A DNA stretch of 64,000 nt from assembly GCF_002237655.1 (NCBI RefSeq), contig NZ_NOKT01000001.1:310001-374000 (forward strand), written 5' to 3'. The notes beneath the pieces were generated by a model, which worked only from the letters and a program-made list of their open reading frames with translations, made no database searches and had not been told where the DNA came from. The DNA comes from Streptomyces sp. XY006 (GTDB lineage Bacteria; Actinomycetota; Actinomycetes; Streptomycetales; Streptomycetaceae). The number at the start of each line of letters is the position of its first letter. Within the stretch, counting starts at the first letter, position 1. A program made the position numbers and the translations under genes. This document shows positions 43,966-52,363 of this stretch, in pieces.

Positions 43966-44569
43966 CGACGTGGCTGAAGACGCCGGTGCCGACGCGCACG
44001 ACCCGCACGGCCACCGCCTGAGCGGGATCGGCGCGCAGATGAATGCGCAGACCGCCCCCGCAGGGCGCAGCCCCCAGCTCCCGCAGACTTCCCTGCGCGC
44101 CGGGCAGGGCCTTCCACGCCGCCTCCTTGGCGGAGAACAGCTCCGTCACCGACCAGGCCGCGAGCAGCCCCTCCTCGTCCGCGCGCAGGACCAGCCGGGC
44201 CGCTTCGCGGGGGAGGGGCCGCAGCTCCAGGTCGCAGCCGAGCGGCTGGTCCCGGCCGGGGGCGCGGGCCACGGCGACGGCGATCCCCGCGCTGTGCGAG
44301 ATCGACGCGGCGCTGCCCGGCGGGAACACCGGCAGGCGCCCCACCCGGGGGATGTCACCGCAGTCCAGCCCCACCGCGCGCAGGGCCCGGCGGGCGGCCC
44401 GCCGGCCGGCCAGGAACTCCAGCCGCCGCCACGACGGCATCGACGCCGCGGCGGCGGCCTCGCCGGGCCCGGCCGGCTCCGCACACGGTTCCGAGACGGC
44501 CGCGACACCGAGCCCGAGCCCGGCGGCGGCCACGAGTGAACGCAGCACGGCCGTGTCACTCCCCGCCAT
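43952..44569 (-). CDS. antQ: 4'-phosphopantetheinyl transferase (Sfp type), AntQ-like
   Basis: A 205-residue Sfp-type transferase that activates carrier proteins by adding phosphopantetheine from CoA. Motifs: ISHSAGIAVAVA, GCDLELRPL (metal-binding Asp) and FSAKEAAWKAL. It would modify the two PCPs of AntC, the ACP of AntD and AntG. ATG 44569 has GGAGA about 10 bases upstream. AntQ is normally the last gene of long-form antimycin clusters as I recall; here it lies between antE and antF, on the minus strand. Confidence 0.88.
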   Translation of the reverse strand: MAGSDTAVLRSLVAAAGLGLGVAAVSEPCAEPAGPGEAAAAASMPSWRRLEFLAGRRAARRALRAVGLDCGDIPRVGRLPVFPPGSAASISHSAGIAVAVARAPGRDQPLGCDLELRPLPREAARLVLRADEEGLLAAWSVTELFSAKEAAWKALPGAQGSLRELGAAPCGGGLRIHLRADPAQAVAVRVVRVGTGVFSHVVGRA

Positions 44570-44730
44570 GAACCGTGGCTCTCCGCGGTGACGGTCCTGC
44601 CCCGCGAGCTCCACGTCGCCCTGTCCCGTCCACGCGGGCTCCCGGTCGTGGACCCCGGTCTCCACAGCCTCCCGGTCGTGGACCCTGGGCTCCTTGGCCT
44701 CCCGGGCCACTGACGCGGGCCCTTCACAGG
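44570..44730. other. Intergenic stretch with imperfect repeats
   Basis: Upstream of antQ the motif CTCCCGGTCGTGGACCC occurs at about 44639 and again at about 44670, inside a longer imperfect repeat, and a third CTCCCGG follows. A continuous reading frame crosses it in the antQ frame but shows repeat-derived, charged low-complexity sequence and no ribosome site, so I treat it as non-coding. Confidence 0.45.
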
Positions 44731-44770
44731 CCCGGGCCGGCCACGACGCAGTCGTCGTGGCCGGCCCGGG
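44731..44770 (-). terminator. Strong terminator downstream of antGF
   Basis: A perfect 18-bp stem: CCCGGGCCGGCCACGACG (44731-44748), loop CAGT, complement at 44753-44770. It lies 44 bp after the antF stop and separates antGF from antQ. Confidence 0.88.
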
Positions 44771-44813
44771 ATGCGTGGGGCGCTCGGTCCTCACCGTCCG
44801 CCGTCGCACGCGC

Positions 44814-46301
44814 TCACGCCCGCAGCAGCTTCTTGATGATCTTCCCGGCGGGATTGCGCGGCACCTGCTCGATGAACTCCACCCGGCGCGGCCGCTTGTA
44901 CGGCGCGAGCAGCCCCGCGACATGGGCGAGCAGCTCCGCGGTACCCGGCTGCGCACCCTCCTCCAGGGCGACGTAGGCCAGCGGCACCTCGCCGTAGTCC
45001 TCGTCGGGCATGCCGACGACCGCCGCGTCCCGGACCGCCGGGTGGGTCATGAGGGCGCGCTCGATCTCCGAGGGGTAGACGTTCTGGCCCGCGCGGATGA
45101 TCACGTCCTTGGTGCGGTCCACCAGGCTGATGCGGCCCTCGTCGTCCATGAAGCCGAGGTCGCCCGTCCTGATCCAGCCGTCGCGGGTGATCTCGCGGGT
45201 GGCCTCCGGGTCGTTCCAGTAGCCCTGCATCACGCCCGGCCCGCGCACCACGATCTCGCCGATCTCGCCCGGCGGCAGCTCCCGCCCGGCCCCGTCCACG
45301 GCACGGGCGGACATGCCCGGCACGACCCGCCCGCACGGGATGCGGGCGGTGACGTCCCCGGGCGCGGGGTGCTCGTCCGGACCGAGCGTGACGAACGGGC
45401 CGCCCACCTCGGTCATGCCGTACACCTGCCGGAAGCCGCACCCGAGCCGTTCGACCGCGTCGGCGTAGACGTCGAGCGGCATGGGAGCGGCCCCGTACAG
45501 GACCTCCCGCAGGGTGGACAGATCGGTGTGCCGGGACGCCTTCGCCTGGAGCATGAAGCGCAGCATCTGCGGCACCAGCCACATGTGCGTGGCGCGGTGC
45601 CGCTCCACCGCCGACAGCGCCCGCTGCGGGGTGAACCCGGGCATCAGCACGACCGTCGCGCCGGCCGCCAGGTAGGTCAGGGACACGACCATGCTGCCGT
45701 GGTACAGCGGGCAGCAGTTGACCATGACGATGTCGTCGGTGGGGCGGGCCATCACCAGCCAGCCGAGGGCGATCGCGCGGAACGACGCGCTGTCGACCGT
45801 CACGCCCTTGGCCTGCCCGGTGGTCGCCGAGGTGTGCAGCACGGCGATGGGGTCCGTGTCGGCGACGTCCGGCAGCTCCCGTTCGGCCGCCAGGGTGCCC
45901 AGCGCCGCGAAGGCGGGCTTGTCGAAGGCCAGCCGGAGGCGCACCGAGGCCGGCAGGCCGGTGTGCCGGTCCAGCAGTTCGGACTCGCCGAGGACGGCCA
46001 CCGCGCCGACGCGCTCGACGATCCCGGCGACCTCGGGCTCGGCCAGGCTGTGGTTCAGCGGCACGAACAGGGCACCGAGCCGGGCCAGCGCGAAGTAGCT
46101 CTCCAGGACCTCGATCCGGTCCTTGGACAGCACGGCCACCCGGTCACCCCGCTCGATGCCCAATTCAGCCAGCCCGTGGGCCAGTTGCAGCGTACGGTCG
46201 TGCAGTTCGGCCCAGGTGACGCTGCGCTCCTCGTCCACCAGCGCGGTCCGGCCGGGATGGCACTGGCGGTTGCGCTCCAGCAGCTGCGTCAGCCACATCA
46301 C
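44814..46301 (-). CDS. antF: Acyl/aryl-AMP ligase, AntF-like
   Basis: A 495-residue ANL-superfamily ligase. Core motifs: LHTSATTGQAKG (ATP loop), VYGMTEVGGP, WIRTGDLGFMDDEG, RTKDVIIRAGQNVYPSEIE and the catalytic Lys in NPAGKIIKK. In antimycin biosynthesis this enzyme activates anthranilate as the adenylate and loads it on AntG. Its start overlaps the antG stop (ATGA), supporting a ligase-carrier pair. From sequence alone it could be taken for a fatty-acyl ligase; the cluster context decides. Confidence 0.9.
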   Translation of the reverse strand: MMWLTQLLERNRQCHPGRTALVDEERSVTWAELHDRTLQLAHGLAELGIERGDRVAVLSKDRIEVLESYFALARLGALFVPLNHSLAEPEVAGIVERVGAVAVLGESELLDRHTGLPASVRLRLAFDKPAFAALGTLAAERELPDVADTDPIAVLHTSATTGQAKGVTVDSASFRAIALGWLVMARPTDDIVMVNCCPLYHGSMVVSLTYLAAGATVVLMPGFTPQRALSAVERHRATHMWLVPQMLRFMLQAKASRHTDLSTLREVLYGAAPMPLDVYADAVERLGCGFRQVYGMTEVGGPFVTLGPDEHPAPGDVTARIPCGRVVPGMSARAVDGAGRELPPGEIGEIVVRGPGVMQGYWNDPEATREITRDGWIRTGDLGFMDDEGRISLVDRTKDVIIRAGQNVYPSEIERALMTHPAVRDAAVVGMPDEDYGEVPLAYVALEEGAQPGTAELLAHVAGLLAPYKRPRRVEFIEQVPRNPAGKIIKKLLRA

Positions 46302-46546
46302 GCACCGCCGCTCGCGCCGGCGCCCGCGCGCTCGGCCACGAAACGCTCGTAGTCGCCGATCGTGCGCAGCTCCTCCATGTCCTCGGCGGTGATCTCGACA
46401 CCGAGCCGCTGCTCGACCAGGAGGACGAGACGCACCAGGTCCCCGGAGTCGATGCCGCTGGCGGCCAGGTCGGCGTCGTCGCCGATCCGGTCGGCGTACT
46501 CGGCCGTGCCGGTGAGTTCGACCAGCAACTCCCTGATGGTGCTCAT
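46298..46546 (-). CDS. antG: Discrete acyl carrier protein, AntG-like
   Basis: An 82-residue carrier protein with the phosphopantetheine Ser34 in GIDSGDLVRL and the typical helix ELRTIGDYERFV. It carries anthranilate while the AntHIJKL oxygenase turns it into 3-aminosalicylate, then offers the formylated aryl unit to AntC. A strong AAGGGG site precedes ATG 46546. First gene of the antGF operon, divergent from antH. Confidence 0.93.
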   Translation of the reverse strand: MSTIRELLVELTGTAEYADRIGDDADLAASGIDSGDLVRLVLLVEQRLGVEITAEDMEELRTIGDYERFVAERAGAGASGGA

Positions 46547-46871
46547 GGTTTCCCCTTTCGCCTCGGCGTGCCGGCCGCCGCGGTCTACGACTGTCACCTC
46601 CTCAAGAGGCGGCTGAATCCGGCGGCACTCCCCGGGCCGTCCCGTGAGCTTTGTCACGCGCCCGAACCTCGCCCGGCGGGGATAGCCGGGCCGCGGCCCC
46701 GGCCTCTTACCGCAACGAAGCAACCCGCTCCGCCCGGCGCCCCGCGCGGGCGGTTCTCGAACCGAGGGAGTGATGTGCGTGCCCAGGCAGCCGGTACGGG
46801 TCCGGGCGGCGGGACGGTGCCCGCAGCACGGCACCGCCACGACGGCCGGCCAAGGCCCGGGGGGGTGCCCG
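46547..46871. promoter_or_regulatory. Divergent antG/antH promoter region
   Basis: A 325-bp gap. In published antimycin clusters both flanking operons are transcribed by sigma-AntA. A symmetric element CGTGA-GCTTTG-TCACG (46643-46658) presents TGTCAC to both directions, and a second TGTCAC lies at 46592-46597. I cannot assign -35/-10 boxes with confidence. A strong GAGGGAG at 46764-46770 sits 8 bases before an in-frame GTG (46779), so antH could begin 31 codons earlier than annotated. Confidence 0.5.
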
Positions 46872-47900
46872 GTGACCACGTCGACCACCACCGCCACCGC
46901 GGACGCCGAAACCGCCGCGGACGAGGACGAGCTGCTCGCACGTTTCGACGCGCTCATCGCCGGCGGCGAGACGATCGAACCGCGCGACTGGATGCCCGAC
47001 GGCTACCGCCGCATGCTGGTCCGTCAGATCGCCCAGCACGCCCACTCCGAGATCATCGGCATGCAGCCCGAGGGCGCCTGGCTCACCCGCGCCCCGTCCC
47101 TGCACCGCAAGTCGGTCCTGCTCGCCAAGGTGCAGGACGAGGCCGGCCACGGTCTGTACCTGTACTCCGCGGCCGAGACACTCGGCGTGGACCGCGCCGA
47201 CCTGCTGGACGCCCTGCACCAGGGCCGCCAGCGCGCCTCGGCCACCTTCAACCATCCCGCGCTGACCTGGGCGGACACCGGTGCCATCGCCTGGCTGACG
47301 GACGGCGCCGCCGTCATCAACCAGGCCCCCCTGTGCCGCACCTCCTACGGGCCCTACGCGCGGGCGATGCGCCGCGTCTGCCAGGAGGAGGCCTTCCATG
47401 TGCGGCAGGGCTACGACCTGATGCGCGCCCTGTGCGAGGGGACGCCGGAGCAGAAGGAGATGGCGCAGGACGCGGTGGACCGCTGGTGGCTGCCGGCGGT
47501 GGCGCTGATGTTCGGACCGCCCGACACCGAGGCGGGCGGCGCCGACGCGCGGACCGCCGCGCTGGGAGCCGCCGTGTCCCGCCGCGCGATGGCCTGGGGC
47601 ATCAAGCGCCACACCAACGACGAACTGCGCCAGCGTTTCGTCGACACCTGCGTCCCGCAGGCCGAGCGCCTCGGCCTGACGCTGCCCGACCCGGCGATCC
47701 GCTGGAACGAGGAACGCGGCCACTACGACTTCACACCCGTCGACTGGGACACCTACCGCCGGGCCCTGGGCGACGAGACCCACTGGGCGCGACAGCGCCT
47801 CGCGAACCGTCGGGCCGCGCACGAGGACGGCGCCTGGGTCAGGGAGGCCGCCGTCGCGTACGCCGCGAGGACGGACGAGCCGCGCGGAGCAGACGCGTGA
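46872..47900 (+). CDS. antH: PaaA-like di-iron oxygenase subunit, AntH-like
   Basis: A 342-residue catalytic subunit of a PaaABCDE-type multicomponent oxygenase. Di-iron ligands appear in [15 protein letters not shown] and [10 protein letters not shown]. In phenylacetate degradation this enzyme epoxidises the ring of phenylacetyl-CoA; in antimycin clusters the homologous complex acts on AntG-bound anthranilate, giving 3-aminosalicylate. GTG 46872 begins the region that looks like PaaA; GTG 46779 with a better ribosome site is an alternative. First gene of the antH-P operon. Confidence 0.92.
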   Translation: MTTSTTTATADAETAADEDELLARFDALIAGGETIEPRDWMPDGYRRMLVRQIAQHAHSEIIGMQPEGAWLTRAPSLHRKSVLLAKVQDEAGHGLYLYSAAETLGVDRADLLDALHQGRQRASATFNHPALTWADTGAIAWLTDGAAVINQAPLCRTSYGPYARAMRRVCQEEAFHVRQGYDLMRALCEGTPEQKEMAQDAVDRWWLPAVALMFGPPDTEAGGADARTAALGAAVSRRAMAWGIKRHTNDELRQRFVDTCVPQAERLGLTLPDPAIRWNEERGHYDFTPVDWDTYRRALGDETHWARQRLANRRAAHEDGAWVREAAVAYAARTDEPRGADA

Positions 47901-48208
47901 GCGCGGCACGGGAGGGCGCGCCGGCGTCCTGGGAGGTGTTCCTGCGGGCTCGCAGGGGCCTGGCCCACCAGCACGTCGGTTCGGTGCGCGCCGCCGGCCC
48001 GGACGCCGCACTGGCCGCCGCCCGCGACCTGTACACGCGCCGGGGCGAACCCCTGTCGCTGTGGGTGGTCCGCTCCGACGCCGTGCACACGGCCTCCCCG
48101 GACGAACGCGACCCGTACTTCGCCGGCGCCCGCCACAAGCCGTACCGCTACCCGGAGCACTACGCGCCGCTGACCGAGAAAGGCCCCGAAGGTGAGCACC
48201 ACGAGTGA
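47897..48208 (+). CDS. antI: PaaB-like oxygenase subunit, AntI-like
   Basis: A 103-residue PaaB-family protein ([48 protein letters not shown]), an accessory subunit of the oxygenase complex. GTG start overlaps the antH stop (GTGA), showing translational coupling. Confidence 0.93.
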   Translation: MSAAREGAPASWEVFLRARRGLAHQHVGSVRAAGPDAALAAARDLYTRRGEPLSLWVVRSDAVHTASPDERDPYFAGARHKPYRYPEHYAPLTEKGPEGEHHE

Positions 48209-49010
48209 GGTCGCCGCGGTGCGTCCCGGCACCCCGCCGGGCGAACCGCCGTCCGCCGCCGATCCCGACCTGGCCCGGCACCTGACGCGCCTCGGCGACG
48301 ACGCCCTCGTCCTCGGGCAGCGGCTGTGCCAGTGGATCACCCGCGCGCCGACCATCGACGAGGACCTGGCCCTGTCCAACGTCGCCCTCGACCTGATCGG
48401 GCACGCCCGCGTGCTGCTCACGCGCGCCGGCCGCCTCGACGGAACCGGCCGCACCGAGGACGACTTCGCCTACGCGCGTTCGGAGCGCGAGTTCACCAAC
48501 GCCCTGCTGACCGAACTCCCCAACGGGGACTTCGCCGTGACGGTGGCCCGGCAACTCGCCTACACCCACTACGCCGTCCTCTACTACGAGACCCTCGCGC
48601 ACTGCGCCGACCCCGAACTCGCGGCGTTCGGCGTCCGGGCCGCCAAGGAGGTCGCCTTCCACCGGCTGCACGCCGACCGCTGGACGGTGACGCTGGGCCG
48701 CGGCACCGCCGAGAGCGCGCGCCGCATGCGGCACGCCCTGGAGCGGGTCTGGCCCTACACCGGCGAACTCTTCGAGGAGGACGACGTGCTGCGCCGCCTG
48801 GCCGCGTCCGGCGCCGTGCCCTCACCGGCGCCGCTGCGCGACACCTGGCTCGGGCGGGTCACCGAGGTCGTCACCGAGGCGGGACTCGCCGTGCCCGCTC
48901 CCACCTGGTCGGCCACCGGCGGCCGCTCGGGCCTGCACACCGAGGAGTTCGGGCCGCTCATCGCCGAACTGCAGTCCGTGCGGCGGCAGTTCCCCGGAGG
49001 CACCTGGTGA
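48192..49010 (+). CDS. antJ: PaaC-like oxygenase subunit, AntJ-like
   Basis: A 272-residue PaaC-type structural subunit, a ferritin-like helical protein related to the catalytic subunit (LGDDALVLGQRLCQWITRAP, ALDLIGHARVLL, KEVAFHRLHA). It forms the heterodimer core with the PaaA-like subunit. Overlaps antI by 17 bp. Confidence 0.93.
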   Translation: MSTTSEVAAVRPGTPPGEPPSAADPDLARHLTRLGDDALVLGQRLCQWITRAPTIDEDLALSNVALDLIGHARVLLTRAGRLDGTGRTEDDFAYARSEREFTNALLTELPNGDFAVTVARQLAYTHYAVLYYETLAHCADPELAAFGVRAAKEVAFHRLHADRWTVTLGRGTAESARRMRHALERVWPYTGELFEEDDVLRRLAASGAVPSPAPLRDTWLGRVTEVVTEAGLAVPAPTWSATGGRSGLHTEEFGPLIAELQSVRRQFPGGTW

Positions 49011-49519
49011 CCGGGCCCGTACCGGCCACGGCCCGCCGCTCCGCCGAGGAGGTGCGCGAGCGGGTGGCCGCGCTCCCGGACCCCGAACTGCCGATGATCG
49101 GCCTCGGCGACCTCGGCGTGGTGGGCTCCGTCGCCCCCGCCGCGGACGGCGTCCTGGAGGTGGAGATCACGCCCACCTACCTGGGCTGCCCCGCGCTGCC
49201 CGAGATCACCGCCGCGGTGCGGGAGGTCCTGACCGCCTGCGGACACCCCGACGGACGCGTCCGGCACGTCCTCACGCCCCCCTGGACGACGGACCGCATC
49301 ACCGCCGAAGGGCGCCGCGCACTCGCCGCGCACGGCATCGCCCCACCCGTGACCCCGGCCCCCGAAAGCCCGGTCCCCGTCGCACTGGGCGCCGTGCCCT
49401 GCCCGCACTGCGGCTCACGGGCCACCCGGCCGCACAGCGCCTTCGGACCGTCCCGCTGCCAGTCGGTGCTGTGGTGCACGGCGTGCCGCGAGCCCTTCCC
49501 CCACCTGACCGCGCTGTGA
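49007..49519 (+). CDS. antK: PaaD-like maturation protein, AntK-like
   Basis: A 170-residue protein with an N-terminal MIP18/DUF59 domain (PELPMIGLGDLGVV) and a C-terminal four-Cys zinc-ribbon-like segment (CPHCG, then LWCTACREPF). PaaD proteins support iron-sulfur maturation of the oxygenase. GTGA overlap with antJ. Confidence 0.92.
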   Translation: MTGPVPATARRSAEEVRERVAALPDPELPMIGLGDLGVVGSVAPAADGVLEVEITPTYLGCPALPEITAAVREVLTACGHPDGRVRHVLTPPWTTDRITAEGRRALAAHGIAPPVTPAPESPVPVALGAVPCPHCGSRATRPHSAFGPSRCQSVLWCTACREPFPHLTAL

Positions 49520-50658
49520 GGCACACCGTGGACACCACCCCGCCCGCCCTCCTCGACGAGGCACCGGCCGGCCCGCCCCGCCGCACCGGCTGGCACCCGC
49601 TCGACGTCACCGAGGTCCGTCACCTGAGCGCCGACACGGTCGCCGTCACCCTGCACGTGCCCACCGAGCTGCGCGACGCCTTCGCCCACGAGCCCGGCCA
49701 GCACGTCGTCGTCCGGCACCGCCCGGCCGGCACCGAACTGCGCCGCAGCTACTCGATCTGCCCGCCGCCGCACACCCCCGCGGCGCTCCGACTGGTGATC
49801 AAACGGTCCGGCCCCGGCGGCTTCGGCGAACACGCCACCACCCGCCTCGCGCCAGGTGCCCGCCTCGAACTCTCCCCGCCCACCGGCACCTTCGCGCTGC
49901 CGCAGCTGCCGGGCGCCCACCACGTCCTGCTCGCGGGCGGCACCGGCATCACCCCCCTGGCACCGATGGCCGCCCACGTGCTGCGCCGCGACCCCGCCTG
50001 CCGCGTCAGCCTCGTCCACTCGGTCCGCACCTCCGCCGACGCCGTGCTGGCCGATGAACTGGCGGCCGTCAAGGACGAGTTCGTCGACCGTCTCACCGTC
50101 CTGTACGTGCTGACCCGGGAGGACCGGGGGAGCGGGAACGGTCCGCTCGCACGGCGGCTGGACGCGTCCGGGCTGCGCCGGGTGCTCACGGCCGTGGACG
50201 CCCGGCCGGGCCCGGACACCACGTTCGCCCTGTGCGGACCGCCCGGCCTCGTCGCGACCGCGCGGCACGTCCTGGCCGGTCTGGGAGCGGATCCCTCCCT
50301 CGTCCGCTGGGAGTTGTTCACCGCCGACGGCACGCGGCCACGGACGCCCGAGCCGGCCGGCCGGGCACCGGGGGCGGGGGAGTACCGGGTCACGGCCCTG
50401 CTCGACGGGCGCCGCCGGGCCGCCACCGTCCTGCCGCACGACCCGGTCCTGCTCGACGCACTGCTGCGCAGCCACCCCGACGTGCCGTACGCCTGCCGGG
50501 AGGGCGTGTGCGGCAGCTGCCGCGCGAAGATCCTGTCCGGTCAGGTGGCGGCGGACGGCCAGCACGCCCTGGACGAACGCGACCGCGCCGCCGGCTACAC
50601 ACTCGTCTGCCGCGCCCGGCCCCGCACCCCCGAGGTCACCCTCGACTTCGACGCCTGA
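49516..50658 (+). CDS. antL: PaaE-like reductase, AntL-like
   Basis: A 380-residue flavin/iron-sulfur reductase: FAD-binding RRSYSICPP, NAD(P)H-binding LLAGGTGITPLAPM, and a C-terminal plant-type [2Fe-2S] ferredoxin domain (CREGVCGSCRA plus a distal Cys in LVCRA). It delivers electrons to the di-iron subunit. GTG overlaps the antK stop. Ends with 54 bp before antM. Confidence 0.93.
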   Translation: MRHTVDTTPPALLDEAPAGPPRRTGWHPLDVTEVRHLSADTVAVTLHVPTELRDAFAHEPGQHVVVRHRPAGTELRRSYSICPPPHTPAALRLVIKRSGPGGFGEHATTRLAPGARLELSPPTGTFALPQLPGAHHVLLAGGTGITPLAPMAAHVLRRDPACRVSLVHSVRTSADAVLADELAAVKDEFVDRLTVLYVLTREDRGSGNGPLARRLDASGLRRVLTAVDARPGPDTTFALCGPPGLVATARHVLAGLGADPSLVRWELFTADGTRPRTPEPAGRAPGAGEYRVTALLDGRRRAATVLPHDPVLLDALLRSHPDVPYACREGVCGSCRAKILSGQVAADGQHALDERDRAAGYTLVCRARPRTPEVTLDFDA

Positions 50659-50712
50659 CCCGCCCCCCCGGGATCCGCACGCCAACCCACCCCTCAGTGA
50701 AGGAGACCCACG

Positions 50713-51489
50713 ATGACCGCCACCGCCCGCCACGCGGGGAAGACCGCCCTGGTCACCGGAGGCAGCCGGGGCATCGGCAGAGCCATCAGCCACCGCCTCG
50801 CCCGCGAGGGCGCCCTCGTGGCCGTCCACTACGGCCACGACCTGACGGCGGCCGAGCGGACCGTCAAGGAGATCCAGGCCGAGGGCGGCCGCGCCTTCCC
50901 CGTACACGCCGAACTCGGCGTCACCGGCGACGCCGACACCCTGTGGTCCGCCTTCGACGAGGCCCTCGCGCAGCAGGACGCACCGGCGGGCCTGGACATC
51001 CTCGTCAACAACGCGGGCATCACCGTCCCCCGCCCGATCGCCCAGGTGACCGAGGCCGACTACGACCGCGTCTTCGCCATCAACACCAAGGCGCCTTTCT
51101 TCATCATCCAGCGCGGCCTCGACCGCCTGCGGGACGGCGGCAGGATCGTCAACATCTCCTCCGTCGCGACCCGCGTCGCCTTCCCGGCGATCGTCTCCTA
51201 CACCATGACCAAGGCCGCCCTGGACTACCTCACCCTCTCCTTGGCCCAGGAACTGGGCCCCCGGGGCATCACCGTCAACGCCGTCGCACCCGGTTACACC
51301 GAGACGGAGATCAACCCCACCCTCGCCGTCCCGGAGATCCGCCGCCGCTACTCCGAGGCCTCGACGTTCGGCCGGCTCGGCGACCCGGTGGACATCGCGG
51401 ACGTCGTCTCCTTCGTCGCGAGCGACGACGCCCGCTGGGTGACCGGCCAGTGGATCGACGCCTCCGGTGGCGCCCACCTCGGTGTGTGA
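50713..51489 (+). CDS. antM: Short-chain dehydrogenase/reductase, AntM-like ketoreductase
   Basis: A 258-residue classical SDR: TGGSRGIG cofactor motif, NNAG, catalytic Ser in NISSVATR and YTMTK. Resembles FabG-type ketoreductases. In antimycin assembly AntM is the discrete enzyme reducing the C8 keto group before O-acylation. AAGGAG precedes the ATG. Confidence 0.92.
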   Translation: MTATARHAGKTALVTGGSRGIGRAISHRLAREGALVAVHYGHDLTAAERTVKEIQAEGGRAFPVHAELGVTGDADTLWSAFDEALAQQDAPAGLDILVNNAGITVPRPIAQVTEADYDRVFAINTKAPFFIIQRGLDRLRDGGRIVNISSVATRVAFPAIVSYTMTKAALDYLTLSLAQELGPRGITVNAVAPGYTETEINPTLAVPEIRRRYSEASTFGRLGDPVDIADVVSFVASDDARWVTGQWIDASGGAHLGV

Positions 51490-51514
51490 CCCGTACGCAC
51501 CCCTAGGAGAAGTG

Positions 51515-52363
51515 ATGAACGACCGCACGACCACGCTCGACGGGCCGGCGGCAAACGACGCCCTGACCCGCCCCTTCGAGGGGGCCAGTCCCTACGACAC
51601 TTATGTGCACGCGTCCGTCCTCAACACGCTGCAGCACCCGCTCACCGAGGCCCCCGACGAGATGGGGTTCCTCGTCACCACCCAGGTGATGGAGCTGTGG
51701 TTCACCCTGATCGTGCACGAGTGGCGCACGGCCAAGGTGGCCTTCGCCAAGGACGACCTGCCCGCGGCCATGGACGCGCTCGTACGCAGCCGCCGCGCGC
51801 TGACCGCCCTGGGCGGCGCCTGGGCGCCCATCGCGGCCCTGACCCCGGCCCAGTTCAACGGCTTCCGGGCCGCGTTCGGCCGGGCCTCGGGCTTCCAGTC
51901 GGCGATGTACCGGCACATGGAATTCCTCCTCGGCGACAAGTCCGCCGGGCTGCTGCGCGCCCACCGCGGCGACCCGGCCGTCCACGAGGCGCTCGCCGAG
52001 ACCTACCGCGAACCGTCCCTGTACGACGAGGTGCTGGCCCACCTCCACCGCCAGGGCCTGCCCGTCCCGCGCCACGTCCGCGAACGGGACGTGACCAGCC
52101 CCTACGACAGCGACCCCGGCGTGGTGGAGACCTGGCGGCACGTCTACGCCGGACCCCAGCACCATCCGCACCTCGCCCTGGGCGAACTGCTCACCGACAT
52201 CGCCGAGCTCGTCACCCGCTGGCGGTTCGAGCACGTCCTGGTGGTCCGCCGTGCCATGGGAGCCAAGCCGGGCAGCGCCGGATCCGCCGGGCTGGCCTGG
52301 CTGGAACAGCGCGCGGCCCGGCCGGTCTTCCCCGAGCTGTGGGAGGTGCGCGGTGACGTCTAG
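51515..52363 (+). CDS. antN: Tryptophan 2,3-dioxygenase, AntN-like
   Basis: A 282-residue heme dioxygenase (TDO2 family: PYDTYVHASVLNTLQHPL, FLVTTQVMELWFTLIVHE, RHMEFLLGDKS). Opens the indole ring of L-Trp to N-formylkynurenine, the first step toward anthranilate. GGAGAAG at 51506-51512 supports ATG 51515; a GTG one codon earlier is possible. Followed by antO with an 11-bp overlap. Confidence 0.95.
   Translation: MNDRTTTLDGPAANDALTRPFEGASPYDTYVHASVLNTLQHPLTEAPDEMGFLVTTQVMELWFTLIVHEWRTAKVAFAKDDLPAAMDALVRSRRALTALGGAWAPIAALTPAQFNGFRAAFGRASGFQSAMYRHMEFLLGDKSAGLLRAHRGDPAVHEALAETYREPSLYDEVLAHLHRQGLPVPRHVRERDVTSPYDSDPGVVETWRHVYAGPQHHPHLALGELLTDIAELVTRWRFEHVLVVRRAMGAKPGSAGSAGLAWLEQRAARPVFPELWEVRGDV

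Noticed and set aside
44570..44956. N-terminal extension of AntQ
   Set aside because: The extended frame is repeat-derived and lacks a ribosome site; GGAGA and homology support the start at 44569.
44814..46546. AMP ligase plus carrier protein as a lipopeptide fatty-acid loading pair
   Set aside because: The aryl-forming genes and overall cluster identify it as anthranilate activation; N-terminal C domain of the NRPS would accept the aryl group.
46770..46871. Longer AntH N-terminus from 46770-46779
   Set aside because: Ribosome site is good but the extra residues are Arg/Pro/Gly-rich and unlike PaaA; kept only as an alternative.
46872..50658. paaABCDE as a phenylacetate-degradation operon
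   Set aside because: No paaK, paaG, paaZ or paaJ nearby; the set is flanked by antG/antF and antM-P, so it is the antimycin aryl oxygenase.
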